Made by a program: the position numbers and the translations under genes
From: an uncultured Leucobacter sp.
Lineage (GTDB): Bacteria > Actinomycetota > Actinomycetes > Actinomycetales > Microbacteriaceae
DNA length: 7,851 bases
Reading direction: 5' to 3'
NCBI GenBank assembly: GCA_945952575.1
Contig: CAMFIY010000121.1
Coordinates: forward strand, 1-7,851
Shown here: positions 1-6,319 of the stretch, in pieces
How positions within the stretch are numbered: the stretch's first letter is position 1
Layout of the letters: each line of letters opens with the position of its first letter
Notes under the pieces: model-generated
Database searches by the model: none
Told to the model about the DNA's origin: nothing
The model's input: only the letters and a program-made list of their open reading frames with translations

Positions 1-822
1 GAGCGCAACGCCGCCGAGCGCGATCGGGATCCAGGGGATGCCGCCGGAGGCCTCCGCCGATCCGGTTCCGGCACCGCCGGCCTCCGTGCCCGGCTGCTCC
101 GGTTCCGGCGTCGATCCGTCTCCCGGCTGGGCGGTTCCTCCGGTGCAGGGCTTCGTCTGCACCGCGAGCGTGATCGGATCGAGCGCGTCCCCGCTCGGGT
201 AGAACCCGGCGAAGGCTTTCGCCCCCTCGGCGGTGAGCATCACCTCCGTATCGGTCATCTCCAGCGAGGTGAGCAGTGTCGGGTCGTCGCCCGCGTACTT
301 CTGGATCGGCCCGCCCGCGATCTTGCCCACCGGCACCTGCTTCTGATCGATCGCCTGCTTGCCCTCCTGATCGTTGCTCTTCGCATCGAGCAGCAGTCGC
401 GCTCCACCGGTGCCGTCGAACTCGACGGTCGGATTCGCGAAGGTCAGATCCAGCACACCCTCGTGCCCGGTGAATCGCACCGAGCCGTCGAATGAGACGC
501 TGCCCGTGCCGGTCGCCGCATCGTAGGATCCGTGCCCGTTCGAGAAGGTGAAGCTGGGCGTCTGATAGCTCGCCCCCTTGCTCGCCTTCCATTCGCCGTT
601 CGCGATGCTGCTCGAGATGTAGGAGCGGAAGCTCTCCTTGACGCCCCACGTCAGCGTGCCGCCGGTCACCTCGCAGCTCGTCGCGGGCGCGGCCTGGATC
701 GGCGCGGCTGCTGCCGGCGCCGCGTTCGCCGGCAGGGCCGCCGCGGAACCGGCCGCAGCTCCGGCCAGCAGGACGGCTGCGGCGAGCGCGCGGGCGCGAT
801 GCATACCGGAACGGGGGGTCAT
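1..822 (-). CDS. HtaA-domain haem-binding surface protein, C-terminus cut by window edge
   Basis: Third gene of the haem operon; 274 codons are visible and the stop lies beyond position 1. Residues 1-35 form a Sec signal peptide (MHRAR..., hydrophobic stretch, ANA). One HtaA domain follows (about 52-222), starting at LTWGVKESFRSYI. By comparison with the haem-binding CR domains of Corynebacterium HtaA, Tyr68, His120 (FTGHEGVL) and Tyr208 (FYPSGDALDP) occupy the expected Tyr/His/Tyr ligand and pocket positions; this alignment was made by eye. A Pro/Glu/Gly-rich spacer (about 227-260) leads into a hydrophobic segment starting IPWIPIALGG, presumably the membrane anchor. Cys50 and Cys226 bracket the domain and could form a disulfide. 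The ATG at 822 is chosen because AGAGGA (830-835) sits 7 nt upstream; an in-frame ATG six codons later is an alternative. Likely role: binding haem at the cell envelope and passing it on. The family is clear; the exact role is inferred. Confidence 0.9.
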   Translation of the reverse strand, partial: MTPRSGMHRARALAAAVLLAGAAAGSAAALPANAAPAAAAPIQAAPATSCEVTGGTLTWGVKESFRSYISSSIANGEWKASKGASYQTPSFTFSNGHGSYDAATGTGSVSFDGSVRFTGHEGVLDLTFANPTVEFDGTGGARLLLDAKSNDQEGKQAIDQKQVPVGKIAGGPIQKYAGDDPTLLTSLEMTDTEVMLTAEGAKAFAGFYPSGDALDPITLAVQTKPCTGGTAQPGDGSTPEPEQPGTEAGGAGTGSAEASGGIPWIPIALGGVAL

Positions 823-829
823 GTGCGGA

Positions 830-835
830 TCCTCT
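830..835 (-). promoter_or_regulatory. Ribosome binding site of the single-HtaA gene
   Basis: AGAGGA on the minus strand lies 7 nt before the ATG at 822. It supports that start over the in-frame ATG at 804. A run of eight Cs (837-844 read on the minus strand) lies directly upstream. Confidence 0.7.
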
Positions 836-868
836 CGGGGGGGGTAGAAGGCTCGGGCGACGGGCGGG

Positions 869-3022
869 TCAGGCGACTCGGCGGCGACGCTGGGCCACCA
901 CCAGGCCGGTCATCCCGGCGGCGAGCACGACGAGCACGCCGGCGATCGCCCACAACTCCCAGGATGCCGCATCCGCGCGCGGTGCGACACCCGCGGCCTG
1001 CGCCGCAGGCCCCGTGCTCCCGCCGCCGGCGCCGTCGGCGTCCGCGGCATCGGCGGCGCGCAGCGCATCGTACTCCGCCTGGCTCAGGATATCGATCACC
1101 GCGCCGGCGTCACTGCTGCCCTGCACCGTGAGGGTGTGCTCGCCGTGCAGATCCTTCGGCAGCGTGCCGACCCAGTGCACGACGCCGTCCTCGTCGGCGC
1201 CTCCGTTGCGGTCCAGCACGATCGGCTGCGAATAGATGACGACGAGGATGTCGCGCTCGCCGGGCGTGAATCCCGCGGCCTCGAACTCGACCTCGCCGCC
1301 GGCGACGATCTCGTCCTCGGGCGTCTTCAGCGTGATGCCCGTGGTCGCGGGCGGTTCGGGCGCCGCCTCGTTCGTGAGCGAGGGGTGGCTGACGGTCGAG
1401 GAGCCGAAGGGGTTGCCGCCCACCGCGCCGACGGTGAACGTCACGGGATCGATCCCGAAGGATCCGCCCCCGCTCGCGCCGCCGCTCGAACCGCCTCCGC
1501 TGATCGCGCCGACGACGGGCACGTCGCTCCAGGTCACCGCACCGCTGGAGGCGGTGCTCTTGCTTCCGGCCGAGAGGCGCAGTTCGAAGGTGCGCCCGCC
1601 CGCCGAGATCGTGCCCCGGTTCCCGTTCGTCACAGTGATCACGGGATTGGCGAAGCCCTCGTTCATGAGCCCGTGGTGCCCGCTGAAGGAGACGACGCCC
1701 GAGTAGCGCACGGTGCCGGTTTCGCTTCGGAAGTTCCAGTCGCCGCCGGTCGCCTGCGGGAAGAGGAACCTGCCGCCGCTGCGGCCGACCCCGGAGGTCG
1801 AGATGCTGCCTTTGGCGATATCGCCGGTCGTATATGCGGCGAATCCCGAGGAGATGCCCCACGCGAGGGATCCGGCGGCACGGGACGATGAGGGGCTCGA
1901 CGGCTTGGCCGGCTTGTGGGGCTTCGGCTTCTTCGGCGGTTTCACCACCGGAGGCTCAACGGGATCGACGTCGGCGGACGCCGCGACGGTGAAGCTGACC
2001 GGGTCGAGCTCCGTGCCCGCAGGGTACTGCTGGAAGACGGGGACGCCGGCCTCGGTCAGCGTCGCGGGCACGTTGCGCCAGCGCGTGCCGGCGTTCGCGC
2101 CGCGGTCGTCCTTCAGCTCGGTGACGGTCGCCCGCGACAGGTCGAGTGTGGCGACGGCGACCTCGGATCGTCCGCTCGTGACCACGAGCTGCGCCGCAGC
2201 GGTGCTGGTGACGACGATCTTCGGGTTCGCCAGCGCGAAGGAGAGGACCCCTCCGTGCGCCCGGAAGCCCACGGCGCCCGAGAACTGCACGGATCCGGTC
2301 CGCGCCTCCGCGTCCCAGCCGTCGGCCGAGCTCTGCGGGAACGCGAACTTCGCCCCGTCACGGCTCGCCGGAGCCGTCAGCGTGACTGTGCCGTCGCCAG
2401 AGAGCTTCTCGATGTAGTTCACGAAGGAGGCCTTCACGCCCCACTCCAGGCTGCCGATCTTCGCCTCGGGCCGAGGGTCGGTCCCGGGATCCGGGTCCGT
2501 GCCGGGATCCGGATCGGTCCCCGGATCCGTGCCGGGGTCGGTCCCGGGGTCCGTGCCCGGGCCGGTCGGCGGATCCACCGCCGGCGGGAAGACCGCGTCC
2601 CATTGGCTCGCGCTGATCTCGACCGGCACCTGCGCGATGATCGCGTCCGGTGTCGGAGCGCCGTGCGCGTACCAGACGAGAGCGTCGTAGAGCTTGCTGC
2701 GGTCGAGACTCGCGGCAGGGATCGTGTAGCTGCCGGATCCGGAACCGTCGACGATCGAGGCTCCCGGGATCCACTGTCCGCTGCCGATCGGAGCGACGGC
2801 GGCGCGCTCGGTGAGCGCGACGTAGACGCCGTCCGTGCCGGTTCGAGCCTGCACGCCCGTGAGATCGACACGCAGGGTGAGCCCGTCGCTCGTCGCCTCG
2901 ACGATGGACGGGGTCGCGGTGGCCGCCTCCTCCGCGCTCGCGGCGAGGGGCGCGGTGAGCGCACCTGCGAACGCGAGCAGGAGGGAGGTGACGAGGGCGA
3001 GCAGGCTCGAACGGCGACGCAT
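869..3022 (-). CDS. Membrane-anchored two-domain HtaA haem-binding protein
   Basis: 717 aa. In order: Sec signal (1-30, AASA); a domain shared with the upstream gene product (about 37-147); a linker of PGTD/PDPG repeats (155-184); HtaA domain 1 (about 188-347); a basic Pro/Lys linker (about 355-382); HtaA domain 2 (about 383-533); an Ig-like domain (about 563-643); one membrane helix (about 689-710); and the tail QRRRRVA. No LPXTG sorting motif is visible. Domain 1 has the expected Tyr203, His256 and Tyr333. Domain 2 has Tyr397 and His449, but its second Tyr position falls in a Gly/Ser-rich stretch (508-521). The two-HtaA-plus-membrane-helix plan resembles corynebacterial HtaA, the haem-binding surface protein that feeds HmuTUV. 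The start codon shares one base with the upstream stop (TGATG), and AAGGTGG lies 10 nt before it, so translational coupling is likely. HtaA family assignment is firm by motif; haem handling is inferred from the family. Confidence 0.92.
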   Translation of the reverse strand: MRRRSSLLALVTSLLLAFAGALTAPLAASAEEAATATPSIVEATSDGLTLRVDLTGVQARTGTDGVYVALTERAAVAPIGSGQWIPGASIVDGSGSGSYTIPAASLDRSKLYDALVWYAHGAPTPDAIIAQVPVEISASQWDAVFPPAVDPPTGPGTDPGTDPGTDPGTDPDPGTDPDPGTDPRPEAKIGSLEWGVKASFVNYIEKLSGDGTVTLTAPASRDGAKFAFPQSSADGWDAEARTGSVQFSGAVGFRAHGGVLSFALANPKIVVTSTAAAQLVVTSGRSEVAVATLDLSRATVTELKDDRGANAGTRWRNVPATLTEAGVPVFQQYPAGTELDPVSFTVAASADVDPVEPPVVKPPKKPKPHKPAKPSSPSSSRAAGSLAWGISSGFAAYTTGDIAKGSISTSGVGRSGGRFLFPQATGGDWNFRSETGTVRYSGVVSFSGHHGLMNEGFANPVITVTNGNRGTISAGGRTFELRLSAGSKSTASSGAVTWSDVPVVGAISGGGSSGGASGGGSFGIDPVTFTVGAVGGNPFGSSTVSHPSLTNEAAPEPPATTGITLKTPEDEIVAGGEVEFEAAGFTPGERDILVVIYSQPIVLDRNGGADEDGVVHWVGTLPKDLHGEHTLTVQGSSDAGAVIDILSQAEYDALRAADAADADGAGGGSTGPAAQAAGVAPRADAASWELWAIAGVLVVLAAGMTGLVVAQRRRRVA
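2471..2560 (-). repeat. PGTD/PDPG tandem repeat encoding a linker
   Basis: Codons 155-184 of the two-domain HtaA protein repeat a unit of about 12 nt encoding Pro-Gly-Thr-Asp, with Asp-Pro inserts later in the run. The encoded stretch is an acidic, proline-rich, probably extended spacer between the N-terminal shared domain and the first HtaA domain. The near-identical DNA units could change in number by replication slippage in steps that keep the frame. Confidence 0.85.
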
Positions 3023-4569
3023 CAGGAGTGAGCCACCTTCAGCGTCTTGACCGCGCTGTAGGCGGCGTTGGTGTTCGCGGTCGAGCTGATGCGGACCTTG
3101 ACCTTGTGCGTGCCCTTCTTCAGCTTCGGGATCTTCACGGTGATCTTGCCCCGGGAGTCGAGCTTGGTCGTCTTGATCAGCTTCGAGCCGTCGTAGACCT
3201 TGAGGGTGAACTTCGACGCAACGGCCTTCAGCGAACCGGGGATGCTGGTGCTGACGCTGAGCTTCGCATACTGCCGGGTGGTGATGCTGCTGTCCGCGAA
3301 CTTGAAGGCCGCCTTCGGAGTGGCCTTCGCCACCCTGACGACCGCAGTCGCGCTCGATGCGGTGAAGAGCGTGCCGCTGCCGCTATTGACGTAGTTCACC
3401 GTCGCGGTGTGCGTGCCGGCGCTCACCGGCTTCGCGAGCTTGATCGTGCCCTTGCCGCCGACCAGGGTCACTGCATAGCTCTGGCCGGCGATCTTCACGG
3501 TGGCCTTGCCGGTCGGCGTGCCGCCCGGAGAGGTCACCGTCACGGTTGCGGAGTTCGCCGCGTTGTAGGCGCTCGAGGCGTTCGAGAACTTCAGCGCGGT
3601 CGCGGTGGCCGGGAAGACCGCGGCCCACTGGTCGTCCGTCACCGTGATCGCGGCGCGCGCATAGATGTTCTGAGGGGTCGCGGCGGCGTGCTGCTTCCAG
3701 ACCAGCACCACGTACTCCTTCGCCGGATCGAGCTTCGCGGCCGGGGCGAGCAGCGAGAACGAGGTGGCGCCGTCGGCGACGGTCGGGAACGGCGTCTGGC
3801 TCGTCGGATCGTAGGCGAAGGCGACGTAGTCGGCGCTGGGATCGCTCAGCGAGGCCTCAGTGCCCTTCTCGATGATCGCGCCATACGCGCCGGTCACTCC
3901 TGCGGGGATGTCGGTGGCCGACACGTCGACCTTGAGTCCCTCGCCGTTCGCCTGGGAGATCGAGGCGTTCGCCTTGCTCGGCAGGAAGTGGATGTCGGCG
4001 GACAGCTCGTTGTCCGGCTGCTGGGTGCTCAGATCACCGGAGGTGGCGGCACCGCCGTGGGTGAAGACTGCGTAGCGCGCGCCTTCCGGGAGTGCGCCGA
4101 TGGCGGCCTGGGTGACGGTGAAGGTCTGGGTGAACGAGGCCGTGCCGTCAGCCGCGATGGTCCACTTCCCGGGGGCGCGGCAGTTCAGATCCTGATCGGC
4201 GAACCACGTGTTCAGGCCGGAGATGTTGCCCTTGCGATCCGTGTTGTTCGCGCCGCCCTGAGAGGGACGCCAGGTGTCTTTGATCCAACCGACCTGCACG
4301 TAGACGCCCTTGGGCGCGGTCGCGCCGTTCGCGCATCCGTAGACGACGGGGAGCCCGACGTAGCCGGCGTCGAAGCCGGTGCCGGTCACGGTGAGCGTGT
4401 CGCCCGCGGGGTCGAGCAGGTTCGTCGACAGCTCGATCTTCGGCGTCGCCGGATCCGCCGCCGATGCGGCGGTCGGCGCCAGGGCCAGGCCGCTCAGCGC
4501 CACGAGGGCGGCGGTGACGGTGGCGAGCCAGCCCGAGGCCGCTTTTCGCCGGGTGTTCTGCGCAGTCAT
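3022..4569 (-). CDS. Secreted Ig-like protein heading the haem operon (unknown function)
   Basis: 515 aa from ATG 4569. A start further upstream at 4659 is possible, but it would put the iron box inside the coding region. The 4569 start is followed by a typical signal peptide (NTRRKAAS, hydrophobic 13-31, cleavage near ASA at 35-37) and is preceded by AAAGGGAG with a 10-nt gap. A beta-rich N-terminal domain (about 42-197) contains LDPAGDTLTVTGTGF and the protein's only two cysteines, Cys79 and Cys130. Next comes a domain (about 200-320) resembling residues 37-147 of the downstream HtaA protein. An Ig-like domain of the Big_3_5 type follows (about 324-413, TPTGKATVKIAG), then a second lysine-rich Ig-like domain (about 416-513). 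There is no HtaA domain, membrane helix or LPXTG motif, so it is probably released or held by protein contacts. Being first behind an iron box and coupled to an HtaA gene implies a haem/iron role; its biochemical function is unknown. Confidence 0.88.
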   Translation of the reverse strand: MTAQNTRRKAASGWLATVTAALVALSGLALAPTAASAADPATPKIELSTNLLDPAGDTLTVTGTGFDAGYVGLPVVYGCANGATAPKGVYVQVGWIKDTWRPSQGGANNTDRKGNISGLNTWFADQDLNCRAPGKWTIAADGTASFTQTFTVTQAAIGALPEGARYAVFTHGGAATSGDLSTQQPDNELSADIHFLPSKANASISQANGEGLKVDVSATDIPAGVTGAYGAIIEKGTEASLSDPSADYVAFAYDPTSQTPFPTVADGATSFSLLAPAAKLDPAKEYVVLVWKQHAAATPQNIYARAAITVTDDQWAAVFPATATALKFSNASSAYNAANSATVTVTSPGGTPTGKATVKIAGQSYAVTLVGGKGTIKLAKPVSAGTHTATVNYVNSGSGTLFTASSATAVVRVAKATPKAAFKFADSSITTRQYAKLSVSTSIPGSLKAVASKFTLKVYDGSKLIKTTKLDSRGKITVKIPKLKKGTHKVKVRISSTANTNAAYSAVKTLKVAHS

Positions 4570-4579
4570 TCCGAGCGCA

Positions 4580-4587
4580 CTCCCTTT
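4580..4587 (-). promoter_or_regulatory. Ribosome binding site that decides the start of the first haem-operon gene
   Basis: AAAGGGAG on the minus strand ends 10 nt before the ATG at 4569. Together with the signal peptide that begins there, it favours this start over the upstream ATG at 4659. Confidence 0.6.
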
Positions 4588-4631
4588 CTGGTTCGATCGG
4601 CCGTCCGCACCGCGGATCCGCCACATCAGAT

Positions 4632-4650
4632 TGAACTTAGGCACACCTAA
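4632..4650 (-). promoter_or_regulatory. DtxR/IdeR-type iron box operator
   Basis: TGAACTTAGGCACACCTAA (plus strand) matches the 19-base consensus TTAGGTTAGSCTAACCTAA at 14 positions, counted by eye, and has the perfect inverted core TTAGG-CACA-CCTAA (4637-4650). It lies 62 nt before the first gene of the HtaA operon, where an iron-loaded repressor of the DtxR/IdeR family would block transcription. A weak -10-like CATAAG (minus strand, 4651-4656) directly abuts it, so binding could occlude the promoter or start site. Which regulator binds is inferred from the motif family. Confidence 0.78.
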
Positions 4651-4767
4651 CTTATGCACCGAAGAATAGTCTGACGAATATCATCTGATGATGCAAGTCC
4701 AAGACCCTTCGGCGTGTGGCGGACGCTCTTGTCCTCACCGCACTCGGCAGAGCTTGGAGATCTGCCC

Positions 4768-4803
4768 AGATTCGGATCCGACCGCCGCGCACCTTCCGAA
4801 TCT
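4768..4803. repeat. 9-bp perfect inverted repeat in the intergenic region
   Basis: AGATTCGGA (4768-4776) and TCCGAATCT (4795-4803) are exact reverse complements separated by 18 nt. There is no T-run on either side, so it is not a standard terminator. It could be an operator for an unknown regulator upstream of msrB or an RNA hairpin; the sequence alone does not decide. Confidence 0.6.
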
Positions 4804-4851
4804 CGGCGGATCTCCGATCCCGGCGACGGGCCGAAGCACAGAACCCGGGCG

Positions 4852-4857
4852 TAGGCT
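4852..4857 (+). promoter_or_regulatory. Possible msrB -10 element
   Basis: TAGGCT fits the loose actinobacterial TANNNT pattern for a -10 element and lies 26 nt before the msrB ATG, leaving a short leader with the ribosome binding site. No good -35 hexamer is seen 16-18 nt upstream, so support is weak. Confidence 0.35.
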
Positions 4858-4871
4858 GAGGGCACTGGCAT

Positions 4872-4879
4872 GGAGGAGG
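4872..4879 (+). promoter_or_regulatory. msrB ribosome binding site
   Basis: GGAGGAGG ends 4 nt before the ATG at 4884. It is a strong Shine-Dalgarno match and fixes the msrB start, although the spacing is somewhat short. Confidence 0.8.
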
Positions 4880-4883
4880 CACG

Positions 4884-5318
4884 ATGAGCACCCCGATCGA
4901 GTCCGACGGAGCGTATGAATTCCGGTTGAGCGACGCCGAGTGGCGCGAGCGCCTGGGCGCCGAGGAGTACGCGATCCTGCGCCAGGCGGCGACCGAGCGA
5001 GCCGGCACGGGCGAACTGCTGAACGAGTGGGGCGACGGCCTCTATCGGTGCCGGGCATGCGGCAACGAGCTGTTCGTGAGCGGCACCAAGTTCGAGTCGC
5101 ACTGCGGCTGGCCGAGCTTCTATGAGAGCGTGCGGCCTGGCGCCGTCGAACTCATCGAGGACACGAGCCTCGGCATGGTGCGCACGGAGGTGCGCTGCGC
5201 GCGCTGCGGATCCCACCTCGGCCACGTCTTCCCCGACGGCTTCGGCACGCCGACCGGCGACCGCTATTGCATGAACAGCCTGTCGCTCACCTTCGATCCC
5301 GGCGCCGAGACCGACTAG
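4884..5318 (+). CDS. msrB: Peptide-methionine (R)-S-oxide reductase MsrB
   Basis: 144 aa, a normal length for a single-domain MsrB. It reduces the R epimer of methionine sulfoxide in proteins back to methionine, with electrons usually from thioredoxin, and is probably cytoplasmic because there is no signal peptide. Visible hallmarks are the zinc-site pairs Cys56/Cys59 (CRAC) and Cys105/Cys108 (CARC), the substrate-pocket motif CGWPSF (74-79), HLGHVFPDG (111-119), and the catalytic RYCMN with Cys129 and Asn131. Cys74 sits where many MsrBs carry the resolving cysteine, so a disulfide mechanism regenerated by thioredoxin is likely. The gene stands alone: it diverges from the haem operon and converges with the transporter gene, 53 nt away. 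The strong GGAGGAGG site fixes the ATG start. Proximity to an iron-regulated operon hints at, but does not show, a shared oxidative or iron stress response. Confidence 0.96.
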   Translation: MSTPIESDGAYEFRLSDAEWRERLGAEEYAILRQAATERAGTGELLNEWGDGLYRCRACGNELFVSGTKFESHCGWPSFYESVRPGAVELIEDTSLGMVRTEVRCARCGSHLGHVFPDGFGTPTGDRYCMNSLSLTFDPGAETD

Positions 5319-5324
5319 CCCCGC

Positions 5325-5371
5325 CGGGCGCACCCTCGGCACGCGGCGAGCCCGACCGTTGATCGCGCCCG
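5325..5371. terminator. Possible bidirectional terminator between converging genes
   Basis: CGGGCGC (5325-5331) and GCGCCCG (5365-5371) are a 7-bp inverted repeat in the 53-nt gap between the msrB and transporter stop codons. The loop is long (33 nt) and there is no T-run, so termination here is only a suggestion from position and GC-rich pairing. Confidence 0.25.
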
Positions 5372-6313
5372 CTACCCGGAGCGCGACGGAAGCGCTGCGA
5401 TGAGCACCGCGAGCAGCGCCACCGCAGCGCCGGCGAGCATCCAGATCGTCACGCCGCTCGCGAGCGGCAGACCGATCTCGAGCGCGACCGCGGCGACGAG
5501 CTGGCCGGCCACGTTCGACATGCTGAGCAGGAGCACCCCGGCCGTCCGCACCAGGACGGCCGAGATCGCGATGAACACGGCGCCGAGCGCTCCGCCGAGA
5601 TAGAGCAGCGGGTTGCTCGGCCACATCGCGGGCCAGCCGCGCAGCCCGAGCGAGACCGCCGCGGCGACGGCGAGGATGAGCGTGCCGACGACGAAGCTGA
5701 TGAATGTCGCGGAGAGCGCGCTGCGCGCTGCGGAGCGCAGCAGGCCGTTCACCGCGGACTGCCACGCGACCAGCGCACCGGCGACGATCGGGACGACGAT
5801 CAGGACCGTGCTGGCGCCCGCCCCGCTCAGATCGGCGACCACCGAGACCGCGACGGCGAGCACGGCGAGAGCCGTGCCGATCAGCCGCTGTAGCGACGGA
5901 TCGATCCTGCCGCTCGGCCCGATCCCGAGCCGGTCGATGACGAGCCCGCCGATGACCTGCCCGGCGACGACTCCGACGGTGAAGAGCGCGAGCCCGATGA
6001 TCGGCGCGGCGAGCCCCTGCCCGAGCACGAAGTAGGCCCCGCATGCGCCGCCCGTGAGCGCCCACCACGGGAGATGCCCCGATCGCAGCTCCGCACCGAC
6101 TTGACGGATGCCCGATCGTCCGCTTCGCGAGAACAGCAGGACGACGGCGAGGATGATCAGGCCGCTGCCGAAGGAGACGACCGCGGTGAGGTAGCCGTTG
6201 CCGAGCGCCTGGCTGAGCCCGCCGTTGACACGCGACTGCATGGCAGTGAGCGCCCCGGCGACGCCGCTGCCGAGCAGTGCCGCCCAGACGGGCAGGGAGG
6301 AGCGCTGAGTCAC
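5372..6313 (-). CDS. YdcZ/DUF606-family DMT-superfamily membrane transporter
   Basis: 313 aa, almost wholly hydrophobic, with about ten predicted membrane segments. The two halves repeat each other: QSRVNGGL (26-33) and the following helix match QSAVNGLL (185-192), and the region 85-130 (Gly-rich, VAGQVIGGLVIDRLG) matches 238-283 (VAGQLVAAVALEIG). This internal duplication and the Q-S-x-V-N-G signature are typical of full-length (fused) YdcZ/DUF606 proteins in the drug/metabolite transporter superfamily; related families also exist as pairs of half-length proteins. The substrate is unknown for most members and cannot be told here. The start is GTG at 6313. A -10-like TAGGGT lies six bases before it and there is no clear Shine-Dalgarno sequence, suggesting a leaderless mRNA. 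There is no operon partner: the gene converges with msrB and has a 181-nt gene-free region upstream. Confidence 0.9.
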   Translation of the reverse strand: MTQRSSLPVWAALLGSGVAGALTAMQSRVNGGLSQALGNGYLTAVVSFGSGLIILAVVLLFSRSGRSGIRQVGAELRSGHLPWWALTGGACGAYFVLGQGLAAPIIGLALFTVGVVAGQVIGGLVIDRLGIGPSGRIDPSLQRLIGTALAVLAVAVSVVADLSGAGASTVLIVVPIVAGALVAWQSAVNGLLRSAARSALSATFISFVVGTLILAVAAAVSLGLRGWPAMWPSNPLLYLGGALGAVFIAISAVLVRTAGVLLLSMSNVAGQLVAAVALEIGLPLASGVTIWMLAGAAVALLAVLIAALPSRSG

Positions 6314-6319
6314 CTGTCT

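Larger units (their letters stand above)
4570..4883. other. Divergent intergenic region between the haem operon and msrB
   Basis: This 314-nt stretch has no convincing gene. It holds the leader and iron box of the minus-strand haem operon (4570-4650), a short palindrome TCATC-T-GATGA (4681-4691), a 9-bp inverted repeat (4768-4803), a smaller GGATC-TCC-GATCC palindrome (4808-4820), and the msrB start region with a possible -10 TAGGCT (4852-4857) and a strong Shine-Dalgarno sequence (4872-4879). The part around 4630-4700 is visibly more AT-rich than the flanking genes, as expected for a promoter. Confidence 0.7.

Noticed and set aside
687..822. Lipoprotein signal for the single-HtaA protein
   Set aside because: There is no lipobox cysteine near the signal cleavage region; the first Cys is at residue 50, well after an ANA-type cleavage site.
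2471..2560. CRISPR-like array
   Set aside because: The short, continuous, in-frame 12-nt units without spacers encode a protein linker.
1916..3031. Plus-strand reading frame opposite the HtaA protein
   Set aside because: Arg-rich shadow of a clearly functional HtaA gene, including an antisense reading of the PGTD repeat.
3028..4650. Long plus-strand reading frame opposite the first haem gene
   Set aside because: It mirrors a GC-rich gene, its product is Arg/Gly-rich without any recognisable domain, and it would run through the iron box. The minus-strand gene has a signal peptide and Ig-like domains.
4647..6068. Long minus-strand reading frame of 473 codons
   Set aside because: It covers both msrB on the opposite strand and the transporter in another frame, and its product is mostly Arg/Ala-rich with no domain. 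Both overlapped genes carry clear family motifs.
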